A stretch of 64,000 nt of DNA from Wuchereria bancrofti (taxonomy: Eukaryota > Nematoda > Chromadorea > Rhabditida > Onchocercidae): contig SSBO01000001.1 of assembly GCA_005281725.1 (NCBI GenBank), forward strand, positions 10,742,251 to 10,806,250, in the 5' to 3' direction. The notes beneath the pieces are model-generated. The model was given only the letters and a program-made list of their open reading frames with translations. It was not told the origin of the DNA and did not search any database. Positions 16,715 through 30,432 of this stretch are shown piece by piece. The position numbers and the translations under genes were made by a program. The number at the start of each line of letters is the position of its first letter. Position 1 is the first letter of the stretch.

Positions 16715-18036
16715 TACTGGAATACATGTAGCAAAATATGTTGCTATTATTATTATTTCACCCAGCAATTAAATATTTTCCTTTCGGTATGATAATCTTG
16801 TAATTGTAAATTAAAATTGCTGCTCTTAATTTAATCAAATATTATATCGATTTGCTGATATTTAATCAAATATAATATTTGATCAATAAGTATTGCTATT
16901 AGGAAAATTCAGATTCAGGGAATAAATGTAGCAAATTTAACATCTGGAATGAACTATAATTATTATTAATTCTTTGTTATAAAATGGTAAAACAGGTAAT
17001 TATTGATCACAATTAATATTTTAATATGATTTTGCTAGTTTATCTAAGCTTTATGTGAATATGAAATCAGTGAAAAAAAAAGAAAAAAAAAAGGAAAAAT
17101 ACTGTTAAAAGATATTAACTTGCTTTATTTTTATTCATCGGTTAATTAAGCTTCCGATATAATTTGATCAACACATTGAAGCGATAAGAAAGAGCAATTA
17201 TTTATGCTTGATAATGGCGTAAAGAAAGAGACGATGAAGAAAGCGAAGAGTGAATCCGGTTTGCCGGAAACATGCTAGTATTGAAATCTTTGTAATAACA
17301 TAAATAAGTCACTCCACCCATCGTATTCTTTCTCCAGCCTTTCATCATTGTATCATAACTACCGTATGATAATGGGTGCAATTGTCTTATCAAACAACCA
17401 ATCATCATTTTTTTTTTTATTTTTTCCACACCAAATTAATGATAGCATTAGATAATATCAAATAACACTATAATTTCACATATCTTTTCCTTTTTTTTTC
17501 TTTTCTTTCATCTTTTAGTCATAAAAAGACATCTGAAAATAGTATATAAAATGAGATTGAACAGATAGTATTATTTAATGAAAAAGTATGCAAAATTAAA
17601 AGAATTACGATAATATTTTGTTTAAATAAAGCTTTAAAAAATGACAAATTTTTAGGTTAGTTATAACAACGGTGATGTGATTATTCAATGAGTATTTTAG
17701 AAAATTATTGGATGAAAAAGAGGAAGAGTAATGATAAAATATTAATGGAGAAGAGGGAGAAAGAGAGAGAGAAAGAAATAAGATGAGATGTAGGAAAAAA
17801 AAAGATTGAAAAGGTATAAAGTACTGTAATGAGAAACGATAAGTGCCTCATATACACAATTCTAATGCACTATTTTAATGGGTTTTATTAATGCAAGGAT
17901 GGCAATTATTTGAAGCATAAATTTGCAAATTAAGGCGTAAATGTGAAAGAACGGAGGATGAAATCGGAATTGAAATACTTCTTTATATTATATCATTCAA
18001 ATTAATCACTGATGGATAAATTATTACGTTGCTTGC

Positions 18037-18098
18037 CAATCAACCAATCAACTAACCAACCAACCAACCAACTAATCAATCAATATCAATCAACCCAC
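18037..18098. repeat. CAAC/CAAT tetranucleotide microsatellite
   Basis: A run of imperfect CAAC and CAAT tetramers. Low-complexity DNA with no coding role seen. Confidence 0.8.
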
Positions 18099-21000
18099 CA
18101 ACTATTATGAAGTTTTAACCATTCAATTTCATAATAATAGTAATTATTTTAGAATAAATCTTACCTAATACAAGCATCTTTAAAATTTGAAACTTTTATA
18201 AATAATATTAATACGTATTATTAATCGTTTCTTTTCCCCTTTTTTAAATGTTATTTTTTTAAAAATTTTTTGAATCCAATTTATTTGCTATATGATATCT
18301 ATTTTAGGATAAAATAATTATCTCATTTAATTATATCATTAAATGTTCAAGTCTTCATACAGCATCAAATGTGATTACTTAGTTCTTTCTTTCTTTTTTT
18401 GTTTTAAATTTTAATTAGACAATTTTTTAAGTTTGTGATAATTGTCATTTTGCGTCTATAATCATTTTTCTTTGCAAAATAAAATGTAAACCTTACTAAT
18501 AATTGTTTTATATTTTCTAAATTAAACTTTTACAATGCCTAAAAGCTGTTTTGACGTGCATTGTAACGTTGATATAAACATTCTAACGTATATTAGTTGT
18601 TTTTTCACGTTGTTTATATTTGCTGTGATAAGCATCAAATTTGTATTTTATAGGAAGTCATTTTTCTTTGTAGTAATTCCGATCACTTATCTGAATGTAT
18701 ATTTTGTATTTTAGAATGCATTTACTTGTTAAATTTAGAAATTCTGAAAATAAATTTTTAAAATAAAATGGGTGAATAAATAAAGTTTGATAATGAGGCC
18801 AAAATTTCACTGCTAATTTAAGTAAGTAAATTTTTTTTTCTATTCCCCAAATTTCGTGCTAGTAAGAAAAATTTATTTGACTTATTCCAAAGAAAAATTA
18901 TTCTTTTGATAATTTTTAGTAAAACAAAAATTTATCATATATTAATAGAAGATATAAAAGAAAATCAAAAAAAAGCTAACCTAGCAAACTTTTAACTTAT
19001 TCCAAAAATGCTTTAAAGTACATATCAAAATCAATGTGAATCATAAATGGCTGAGAATCATTTTTGATTGATTCCTTTTTAATTATCTAAAAAATTATCC
19101 AAACATTTTTCTAGGTCAATGAATTTTAACATATTCGACAAAAGAAATCCGGTACAATATTTGATTATAACTTATAACTTTTTTTATGTCGAAATTTGAA
19201 ATTATTAAAGCATATAATTGCTGTAAACTTCTAATTAAATAATCTTTGCACCTTGTTTATTTCTTTTAATCATAAACTATAATATTACTGATTCAAAATT
19301 CGTAAAATTTCATAAAATGAAGTGTCAATTTTCAACTTGACCTTGAAAATACGACCAAATTAGCAAAAGAATGATGATAATTGCGGTAGCATTAGTGAAC
19401 AATATTTACAATACATGAAAGATGATGAGAAGAGGATGTGTAATAAGTAACGATTGGAGCGGAAGTGTAAAGGACACGATGATAAAAACGGAGAAATTTT
19501 AAAGGAAGAAATGGAAGAGTAAAAGAAAAAGAGAAAAATATAAATTAGTGATGAGTTAAGGTAAAATAAGGTAAGGTGAGATTATATTTTCGAAGGTGAA
19601 CCGATGAAAAGAAAGGTTACCGTTCAAGTAGTACTTTACTGGCACAAATAATAACCAACAACCGTATAATAATAGGCATAACGATAGTAATAATGAAAAG
19701 TTTCAACATAGTTAGAATGTAACAAAAGGAAAGTTTTCAGGACATTAATATAACCTTGAAGATAACTCTTTCAAGTAATATGTTTATGCGATATGAAATG
19801 ATATGATTATGCATTCAATTAATTTTATACATTTATCTATGAACATGTTAATTTTGTCAAATTATGAAATTTAAATTTAAATTATTGATGAATATAATGG
19901 GGTGTAAATAATGAAAGTAATGACTTAGGTATAAATAAAATTGATATTAGTGAAGGTTGAAATAAAATAAGTTTATTATTATCGTTATTCTTATTTATGC
20001 TGTCACATATATGCCAAATTTATTGATTATTAAAAAAAAAGTTGAAATTGTAGGATTAATTTTAAATCAATGAGCAATATAATATGTATAGAAATAAAAG
20101 AAAAATAATTCAGCATATTGTAATAATTTTATTACTATTGCTTTTACTATTATTGTCATAGAAATGTAAATTTATAGTTCACAAAAATTACAAAAAAAAA
20201 AAAGAAATGCAAAAAAGAACTGAAATTAACAAGTCAAATTTAAAAATTAGTAATGAATAAAATATTCGTAGAACTAAAACGAAGATGATTTAAAACGAAA
20301 AGTGATATTTAGATTTAGGTAAGAATTAAATGGTAGCATATTTAAATTTCATTTACCACTACTGCTATTTAATAGGTGGACAATTAGAAAAAGAGGATTA
20401 GAGGAATGTACTGATTGAAAATTATCGAATTTTTGTGTGTAAATAATTGCCAATGAAAATTGCAAAAATTTAATCTTTCTTTCTTTCTTATTTCAAAAAT
20501 TTCCTTTTTCTTAAATTAAGATATTGCTTTATTTTGATTTATTTTCATTAATATTAATACACTTATTATTATTAACATATTTATTTAACTTAAATGTTAA
20601 TCAAACTAAGACTTTAATTTTTTTCTTAGAAATTAATTATATGTATATGTGAAAGCTTAATTTTTATTAAATATACAAAATAAAATAAAATATTGAAACG
20701 ATAAAAAAAAGAAAAGAAAATGGAAGACAAATATTGTTACTTATTATGATTACTTTAAAATTTTTAATTCCCATTTAAAAAATCTACTCCTTTTCAATTT
20801 ACAGTTAGGTTAAAAATGAATGTATTAGACAGATTGAAATTGGTAATAAATTGTAAATTAATCAAATATCACTAACATTGTTATCAACAATACCTATCAC
20901 ATTACCATCATTATTGCCATATTACCACTATTACCTGTCATTATTACCTGTCACATTGAGTTATATGGTTGGACGCTTGCACACACACATACACACAGAC

Positions 21001-24000
21001 ATATATATTATTCATTTCAAAAAGTTTTGTCAATTTTATGATACATAGAAAACCGACAAAGCTGGTTTATTTCCATTCTTCTTTCACTTCTCCGCCCAAT
21101 CAACCGTATCAGTGGGATGCAATAATCCAATCAGTGGTATTTACAAAAGATTTTGAAACGGTAAAAGTGTATTACCATTTATTAGTAAACAGCATGAAAT
21201 AAATTGAATTTTGTAAAATATCAAAAAATTTTCATATAGTCAAAATGAAATACAAATTATAAAGCGATAGAAATTTTGTATTAAAAGTCTTTTTTTTTTT
21301 CCACGAAAAAAGAAGTAAACAATTGTTCTTTTTCTAATTCAATATTTTGAAATTTTTGCAAGCTCAATAAGTTGTTTTAATTTGATTTTTATAAAACGTA
21401 TAAATAAATTGTGGTAAAATTTTTAAATTATTATTATTATGTTTGTTGTACGTTTACTTTTGTGGAATAAATATAAAATTTAAGGAAGGATTTATCACTA
21501 AATTATTTTCAATTCTATATCTGATCAATTCTATTTTAAAATTATCGTTCCCCATAATTCTTTTTCAACATTTACACTTTTTTCTCTTACCATTTTTATT
21601 CAATAGGAAAAATTTTCTCATCACTGATAGTAATGTTTTTATCATTTTATTTCTAGTTAGTATATGAATTACTCATTGAATTACTTCATTTGAATATAAT
21701 ATAAATATTTATTTAGCAAAAATGTTTCTTAAAAACTTTAAATTTTTCCTAACCAAAATAATTTTTTATTTTTAAACATTTATAATTCTCTTGAAAATTT
21801 TCAAATCATTTATATCTAACAAAACGATGAAATTCTGATGACTAACTTTGGAAATAAATATGAAAATGACAGTGAATAATTGGAAAATAACGAAGAAAAA
21901 AAAAAGATAAGATAAGCGAAAGACGAAAAATAATTTTACTAGAATGATTGCAGGAAGCAAAATATCATCCCTCCTTTTTACTTCTCACTTCCTATCTCTT
22001 TCTCTTCCTCTCCCTCCCTCTCTCTCTTTTGTTTCCTCTCTTTTTGATCGCATCACTCGTGATAACTTGCATACAATTGGTACTTGTTAGAAGAGATACT
22101 TGAAAATATGCTTAAAATGTTATTATAATGTCCTTTATAGCACTTTTTCATGAAACATATTAAAATTTAAAAATGAAAAAAAGAAAATGCTTTTAATCAA
22201 TTTTTGATACGAATTAAAAAAATATAAAATTTTTATTTCTATTTTTTCTTAAATACGGAAAAAATTATTAGTTATTATTGCATTAAATAGTTATCAAGAA
22301 AGAATATCAGTTATTTTTTTCATTTTCTTTAAATTAATTTCTCTCATACATATAAAAAACAATTAGATATAAAAAGATTAATCGATAAATTTAGATAAAG
22401 TTAAACAGGAAAATTAAAATAGAATTCGAAATTTGTTTCAATTTATTAAAATGTAAAAGCAGAAAAAAAAATATTTTTAATCTTTAATGGTTTCACTGTA
22501 ATTTTGAATGATATTTGTTAGATAATTTCAAATTGTGATAATATTCACCATTTTCCGGATTCATTGATCGTATATTTCATATTATAGTATTAGTCAAACA
22601 TTTTCATAAACGGATACGGTAGAGTAGAATAGAAAATATTAATATTCAGGTTAGGATGTCTCAAATTGATTATGTTGATTACGTTTTTGAATATGAGAAC
22701 GTTTTAGATACGTTAAATTAAATTTATAAATTTGAATTGAAGTAAAAATTGAAAGATAGGCAAATTTTTTTAAACAAAAACAAACAAAGGAATTTTGCAA
22801 ATTATTGATCAATTTGTTGGATTTTTTGCTATGAAAGATGAATAAAATTTGAAAATTTGGAAATTTTTCATTAATAATAATATGAGCTTAAATTTTTTGC
22901 TTAAATTAATCAGATAAAATTCAATAATCACAATTTTTTGCAAAATACATGCCATTTAGCTACAAAATAGCAAGCAATATGAGAAAGTTATTAAAGTAAA
23001 ATAAATTCAAACAATTAAAATATAACAAATTAATTTATAACTACAATATTTAGATTCAAATAATAATACAATCTTATAAATAAATGATAAATAAATTATT
23101 GTGTACAAATTACTGCATTATTATGTTCTTTTAACTTTTACATCGACTACTATTCATTACTTTGAACAAAATATTGAAAATTTTTAAATGATACAATCAT
23201 CGTGCATTAAAACATTGAATAAAATATAATAATTCAAAAGCTTTCAAATTAACCATTTATATTTTAATAATTTAAAAAAAAATTTAAACAATGGGAAATA
23301 ATTTTGAAAATGATGCAATAAAACTATTTGCAAATTATTAAAACTTATTTAAGTTACCGTATGCCTAAAATGATGAATCATGCAGCGTAAATTGCAACGG
23401 AAAATGGAATAGAAATGTAAAATTAATTTAAAACCGCTGATTGCTACAAATAATAATCTTGATTAAATTTAATAATTAGAAAGCTTATTTATTCAACTTT
23501 TACGTGTAAATTTTGCTCTCAACACGTCACGTATACTTCACGTAACAGTCAATTTTATTCATCTATTTCAAATTTAAAATTTTTTTTTCGTGTAATATAT
23601 TTAATATAATAAACTTGTCATATACTAGCTAATCCATTCGATACATAAAACAAATTAAAATATATAATCCGATATTTAAAATCATTAAATATATAATTCT
23701 ATGTCCGTTTTCTAATCGATATATAATCAAAACCATTTCATAACCAATAAATGAAATATTAATATGCACATGCAATAACATGCTAAATTTATTCATTAAC
23801 AAAGTAAATAATTAGCACTGAATTAAATAAACAAAAAAAAAAACAATAAGTAAACAGATTTTAAGAAAAAAATTTTTGAATTTAAAACAATTAAACATAT
23901 AATAAGTAGTAGAATTTTATAAATAATTGCAAATTTAATAATAAAAAGAGTAAAAAGAAAAAAACTTTTTTAAAATTTTAAACCGTTGAATATACAGTAA

Positions 24001-27000
24001 TTAATGTGAAATTTTATCAAAAAATTTTTTTGTTAAAATGTTACGATGCAACGGCATTGCATGTACAAAAGCAGTAATATTAAAATATATAAATTTATTT
24101 GTGTATGTGTATGTATGTATGTGTATGTTGGTTTGTTTATTTGCATACATATATAAAATGTCTGTTTGTATGTGAATTATAAAAGAAGAATTTGTAAAAA
24201 TGTGCTAAAGAGAGAAGACGAAAGAAGGGATGAATGAATGAGGATGTATAACCGAAATTAATGGTGTGCTACTAACGACCTGATCGTCCAGAAAAAGAAT
24301 GATATCAAAAAACCGGAACCGGTGGAATCATTTCTTTTTTTTTTTTTTTTTTTAATTATTTACTTTTACTTGACATATCAACATTTAATATGACACACAC
24401 ATACACTCATATGTAATAGTATTTTTTGAAATACAAACAAAAGAAAAAAATGAACATTTAAAAATCATTTTTTGAATTTTTTTTTTTTTGGAATTTAATA
24501 ATAATCCAAATAATTAGCAACTATTAAAAAAGATTGTAACTCTAATTGAGTGAAAATATAGTTAGAAGAATTTTAGCAATTTAATTTGTTATGTAATAGT
24601 AGAAGAAATAAAAATTTTTGATAGAAATTATGATAAAATTTGTTAAAGATAATGATAAAATTGAAAATTTTATATAACATATTTTATTGCTAAAAATGAT
24701 TATTTTCAATTTCTATCACAAGAAATTGAGAAAATTTTCGAATGATTTGTAGTAAAAAAATAATAATTTTGATAATTTAATTGACAATAAAATATGAAGT
24801 TATTAATTATTAGATATTATTCCTTTGCAAAGAAATTGACTAATTATTTTCGGTTAAAATAAATTACTTTAAATTACTGAAATAAATGCAAAAAATATTT
24901 AAATTATTTTCAATTTGATGCAAACAATTTATTATTTTTTTTTTTTTTTTGGAGAAGGAAGAAGATAAAATTGATAGTAAATTATTAGAAAGAAGAACCA
25001 GATTTATTGCACTTACAACTTGTTCGTTATTTAATTCCTTCAAACATTTTTTTTTTCCTTCCTTAAACCATAAACTGTTCTCTAATTATCATTATCACTA
25101 TTGTCAACTAATCATCTTTATCACTACTTCTATCATAAATATCAATATTGAAACTAAATCAAAAATGTTCATGCAATAAATAAATATAACAGAACATCGT
25201 AATTATTTTTAGTTAAAGAATTTAATAAATTATAAATTTCTATTTTTAATTTTTAGATTTTAATTTTTGTTTTCATTTTTAATTTAAATAATTATAGATA
25301 AAGATGGTAATTTCTAATAATTTCATACCTTTTTTTATGAAAAAAAGAAATTATAACTGTTATTTATATATTTGTTTGTTTGTTTATTTATCACATCTGT
25401 TTATTTATTTACTTGCTTACTGTTGCATTTATTTATTTTTTCTTATGCATCTTAGTAATTAGGCATTTACATTATGTAAAATTTCATGTAGTATTTGAAT
25501 GGAAAAAAAATTAATAGCTTATTTAAATCGGAGAGAATGAGAAGAAAAGAATGGATAAAAGTATGTAGGTGTAAAATTAAGAAAGAGGTAGTTTAATTTT
25601 GTTGAAGAAGGAGAAGGTAATTTTCTACTTAAATGGTGAATAAACTATTTTATTTTACAACAACAAATTTACAGCTTAAAGATAATAATGTTCCTATTTG
25701 AAGGTTAGAAAATATGACATTCGTCTTGGTTAAATTACAGTACTTAAATATTTTATGAAATTGTTTGGTAAAAATATAAATTATACTTAAAAATAAGTTT
25801 CTAAACATTGTTCAAATTTTGTTATATATTTTATTCAAGATTTAAACTATTATTATTATCGATTATATCGATTATTTAATATGTATGAAATGTTTTTTGA
25901 TTTACAATTGATTAATATAATCCATAATAAATTTTTGTATTCAATTAAAATTTTTAATTTTTAGACAGCACTTTTTTCTACTGGATTTGTTTTGAATAAT
26001 AATTAAGGAAATGATTAAAATAGTCATGAATACTGATAACACTATCAATATCATTAGCATATCAATATTCTCACATGTTTAATAAAAATTTTATCAAATT
26101 ATTTTGCTTAAAAGAAAAATCTTAACCTATGACCTTTTTTATTATTGACGAATATATTATTTCTGCACTAACTTTCTTCATTGATAATTTATTCATACTT
26201 TTGAAATTATTTTAAATTTCATAAATTATTGATTGGCGGATATTTTTGTCATCAAAATGAAGAAGCGACAATTTGTCCGACTTTTTTTTTTTCATTTTTT
26301 TCCTCAAAAAAAAAAAAAAAATTAATCGGATTAAATACTATTTATGTTGCCGATGATACCGTATGACAACAAAGTGTGTAACCTAAGCAGATGTACAACA
26401 ATGTTAGCTTTTTTCTTTCCTCCCAATTTTTTTTTTTCTAATTTAACAAAAATGATAGTTATTTGATGAAAGTTATGAATCGATTTATTTCAGTGTTATA
26501 AATCTTTCATCATTGTTAACATTTGCAAAAAAAAAAAACAAAATTTATTCAGAAATTATCAATTTTTCGTTTCTTTTTTTTTTGATTTTGAAATAATAAA
26601 ACATTAAAATCAATTAATTAATTTTTTTAAATCAATTTTTATTTAAATTATATATCGTTGTATTTAATTAATGTATAAGTTGATTATAAATGTGTCAGAA
26701 TTAGTTTAACGCATATACATTTATGACCATTCTATTCAATTTGAACTTTTAATAGAATAACATTAACGATGAATTTTAAAATTGTAAAATATTAGACTGT
26801 TAGGACATAGATATATGAGTATAATTTTATTTATAACAGATATAGAACTCTAATATAATTTAATAATTCAATTTAATTATTCATACAATGACAAGTGACA
26901 ATATAAAAACGACATAATTTATGATTAAACAGTCAATGAGAGGAAATAAAAGCAACAAAAATTATCAATTATCAAATTTTTTTTCAGACCAATAATAGAA

Positions 27001-27180
27001 GTATTTATTATTATCACTGTTATTATTATTAATTATTATTATTATCATTACTATTATTATTGTTATTATTATTACTATTATTATTATTATCATTATTTAT
27101 CATTGTCATTTACCACTATTTAATATTATTGTTTTTTTAAATATTACTATTATAATTATTACTATTGTTATTAATATCAA
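27001..27180. repeat. Degenerate ATT trinucleotide tract
   Basis: A stretch dominated by ATT triplets with scattered C and G interruptions, typical of an old expanded microsatellite. Confidence 0.7.
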
Positions 27181-27582
27181 TTAACGTAAAAACAAAATAC
27201 GGCAACGAATGTAAATGAGTAAAATTAATAGAACATTAGAACCATCAAAACGACTATTATCACTATTATTATTAAGATCATAAATCAATATATAAGATTA
27301 AGATAGGAAGATCATGAGCGTAAATAAATAAGATTAATATCAAAAAAAAAAAGAAGCAAATAAAAAATAGACCAAAATTATCAATTAGAATTAATAAAAG
27401 ATTATGTAATTAAAAAATTATTAAACAATCATAATTAAATAAAATTAGAAGAATGATGATATAATATTATTGCATATATTACATTACAATATTACTTCTG
27501 ATAATAACCAGTATCTATCAATAAGTAATAATTAATGAAAGTAGTAAAGGGTGGGATTCTCGCATTTTTATTGAAATGTCAT

Positions 27583-27609
27583 AAAAAAAAAAAAAAAAAA
27601 AAAAAAAAA
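27583..27609. repeat. Poly(A) tract of about 27 bases
   Basis: An uninterrupted A run, with no upstream retroelement-like sequence that I can recognise. Its length is probably unreliable in a draft assembly. Confidence 0.8.
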
Positions 27610-27664
27610 CAAAATGGCATAATAAAAAAGTAGTAGTGATAATAGTAGTTACAAGTATTATAAT

Positions 27665-27775
27665 AATATATAAATGTATATTTTATGTATGTACACATAC
27701 ACATACATACACTACTCACATACACATATGTATGTTCACATGCATACATACATCAACATACATAGATAGAAATAT
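27665..27775. repeat. CATA/TATG-rich microsatellite
   Basis: Alternating ACAT/CATA tetramers with internal inversions to TATG. Simple-sequence DNA. Confidence 0.7.
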
Positions 27776-29543
27776 ATATAATTATTCGAAGATGTAATTT
27801 GATGGAAATTTTTTAAAAAAGGTAGAAATGTGATAGTTAATGAAATGAGAATCGGAAGAGATTCGGAAAAAGACTTATACAATGTATTAAAAAAATATAA
27901 TCAAATTTCTCAATATGGACATTTTCATCTTTTCTTTTTTCTTTGTTTTTCTTTTTTAGAAAAATAATATTTTTATCTAAACTTTTCATTTTGAAAAGAT
28001 TGCAAAAAAAAAAGGAAACTTTCTTTCGTTTTTTTTTTTTTTTTTGGAAAAATTAAAACTTTTATCAGATGAAGAAGATAAAGAATTAAAAGATAAAATT
28101 AAATGAACAATTAAAATTCATTCTTTTTCCTTTCATTTAAACATATCTTAATCTTGGAGTTTACTAGTTCTGAAGTTATCATCGAGTTAAAAATTTTAGT
28201 CCCTTGTTTTCTTGACAGAAAAAAATTACTTAAACTTTTATTTCGATAGCAATTATATACATAGCTTATGCACTGTGATGAGAAAGATATGAGAATTCAA
28301 ATTTCGAAATTTAGAGAAATTGCAGAATCCTGATATCATGCAGAATGGTTGCAATTGAATCCATGGAAACTACAATTTCACGTGAAACCAATTTCACGTC
28401 CCCCAATGTGAACTCATTGAAATCACATCAAGGATTTCATTATTGTTTTATGGAATATTTCCGATTGCTTGTTTTAACATTAATGGTATCGAAGTACTTG
28501 AAAATTAATCAAAAATCGAAGCACTTGAAAATTAATCAAAACTTGAAAAGTTTTTCTTTTTTTATTTTTCAAACATTCTGCAATAGCCAAATAACCAATA
28601 AGTGCGTATGAAATACTAAGGTTAAGTTTAGAAAAGCAAAGAATTCATTTGTAAAATTCGACAATTACTGATCTGATAAGAAGGCTATGATAAAAGACAC
28701 CAGAATGATGATGATGACATTGTCACAACCGGTGATTAGTAGTAAAATGCACTAGATGGCAGCATTCAAACAAAATTTGCAGTCTCTCTATTGCTCTTGT
28801 ATTTGACAGCAAAATGATCTGCATAAGAAATTTATTAACGTAAATAAAAGAGATCCGGATCTAATATTTCCTGTTTAGACCGGTAACCGACATACACAAT
28901 AATTATAAGTAAAAAAAAAAAAATAATGAAACACAAGAGAATATATTCTTTCAAGTAACTAAATAATGAAACTTGAAAGGTGTTAAAGATATAAAAATGA
29001 TTTGAATGAAAAAAAATTCACAAAGTAAACAAGTGGACGTGTAACATAAAAATCTCATTCACAGTAGACAAGAGATTCATAAAAACTATACAGCTAGAAA
29101 GAGTAGCTGAACTAAATAATACCTTATCAGAAAGTTTTTATAAATATCAAAATTGAAATGAAATGACACATATATATGACTCCTACAATTTCATGTCCTC
29201 AAAATCAAGCTTTGAAATAAAACAAGGTAAAGAAAAATCGCCCACTAAAACACTGATTTTAATGTAACCTGAATAATCCAACTAAACAACAGACAAAAAT
29301 TTTCAAACACAATATAACTACTGGTAATTCAAAAAAGCCTAAAACAGTTATACCCTCTTTGGTGTAATCAACTGGTAGCAGTCTTCAGCTTAAATTCACA
29401 ACATTTCAATTAGTTTAAACGATCACAATTAAAGCGAAAAAAAAAAAACACAAAAAAAGTAAAATAAGTACAAGTATCAAATATATTAATATCAAATATT
29501 TCAAAACAGAATACTGTATTGCCAATAAATGTTTCACGAGAAA

Positions 29544-30394
29544 TTATTCATCAAAAAAAGCCAACTGAAAACCATCCACCTGTGGTTCCTTACGCTGCCA
29601 CATGCCCAATCCATTGTCATGCAGTTGCAAATGGAATGTTTGCAATGCTTGCTGATATACCACTTCGCTTTGTTTTGCTTCTGAACAACTCCAAATAGGT
29701 TTATATCCATCTGCTTTAACCGCTGCCACTACACGTGCCCAACTTTCGTACAATTCTGATTTACAAAGACGTGACGGAGAACCAGTTACTGTACGACCGG
29801 TAAATGGATCCAAACGCTCAATGGTTCCTGAATATAATATAATAAATATATAATGTAAAATAAATTTAACTGAAGAAATAAATGTACAATTTAAGATAAA
29901 AAAATTTTGCCTTCTTCTACAGTATAAATGATGATATTCATAGACTTAACTCGACGAGATCAGTTAATATTTATCAATCAATAAAAACTGATGCATATCG
30001 TAACAACATATGTGGACTATCATTTTAAGAATCTACAATATAGGTTTGTGTCTATTTTAATCAGAAGTTTAATGCCTAGTCGCAAAGAATAATTATAATG
30101 AAAAGCAAATAGGATTAACAGAAATAAGTTGTTAAAAAAAAAAAATTTAACTGAACCAAAAAGATACCTATTCCGGAAACCCAATTATGGTACATTTCTC
30201 CATGAGGTACTACACCGTTTTGAGAAGATTTCACGATTAGTTCACCTCGTCGTATATCACCAAATCGAAGAAGTACAGCGTGTGTAATGGCTTTATCATT
30301 GGAAGGTGCACCAATACAGAGATGTGTCATAAATATCGGTTCCAAAAGATGTGAAAGAAGTGCTCCTTGCAATCCTAAAATACACAAGTTATGC

Positions 30395-30432
<38 letters not shown>

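Larger units (their letters stand above)
16717..29543. other. Gene-free 12.8-kb region upstream of ovo
   Basis: I find no supportable exon, tRNA or transposon gene between the ovo start and the 3' end of the ADAR-like gene. Short open frames here (for example around 17.2-17.4, 21.0-21.2, 24.9-25.2 and 28.3-28.6 kb) lack family motifs, phase-matched partners or coding-like composition. The region holds many A/T homopolymers and microsatellites. The 3'-UTR of the minus-strand ADAR-like gene should lie at its right end. From position and length it is the likely cis-regulatory region of ovo. Confidence 0.5.

Noticed and set aside
17202..17429. Minus-strand frame of 75 codons upstream of ovo, considered as a 5' exon
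   Set aside because: The ovo frame already begins with an ATG two bases past an acceptor, and I see no way to join this frame in phase without reading through non-coding bases.
28345..28611. Plus-strand frame of 88 codons
   Set aside because: It contains a local direct repeat (LKINQKSKHLKINQ) from duplicated DNA, has no motif, and lies in the probable regulatory or 3' region. Too weak to call.
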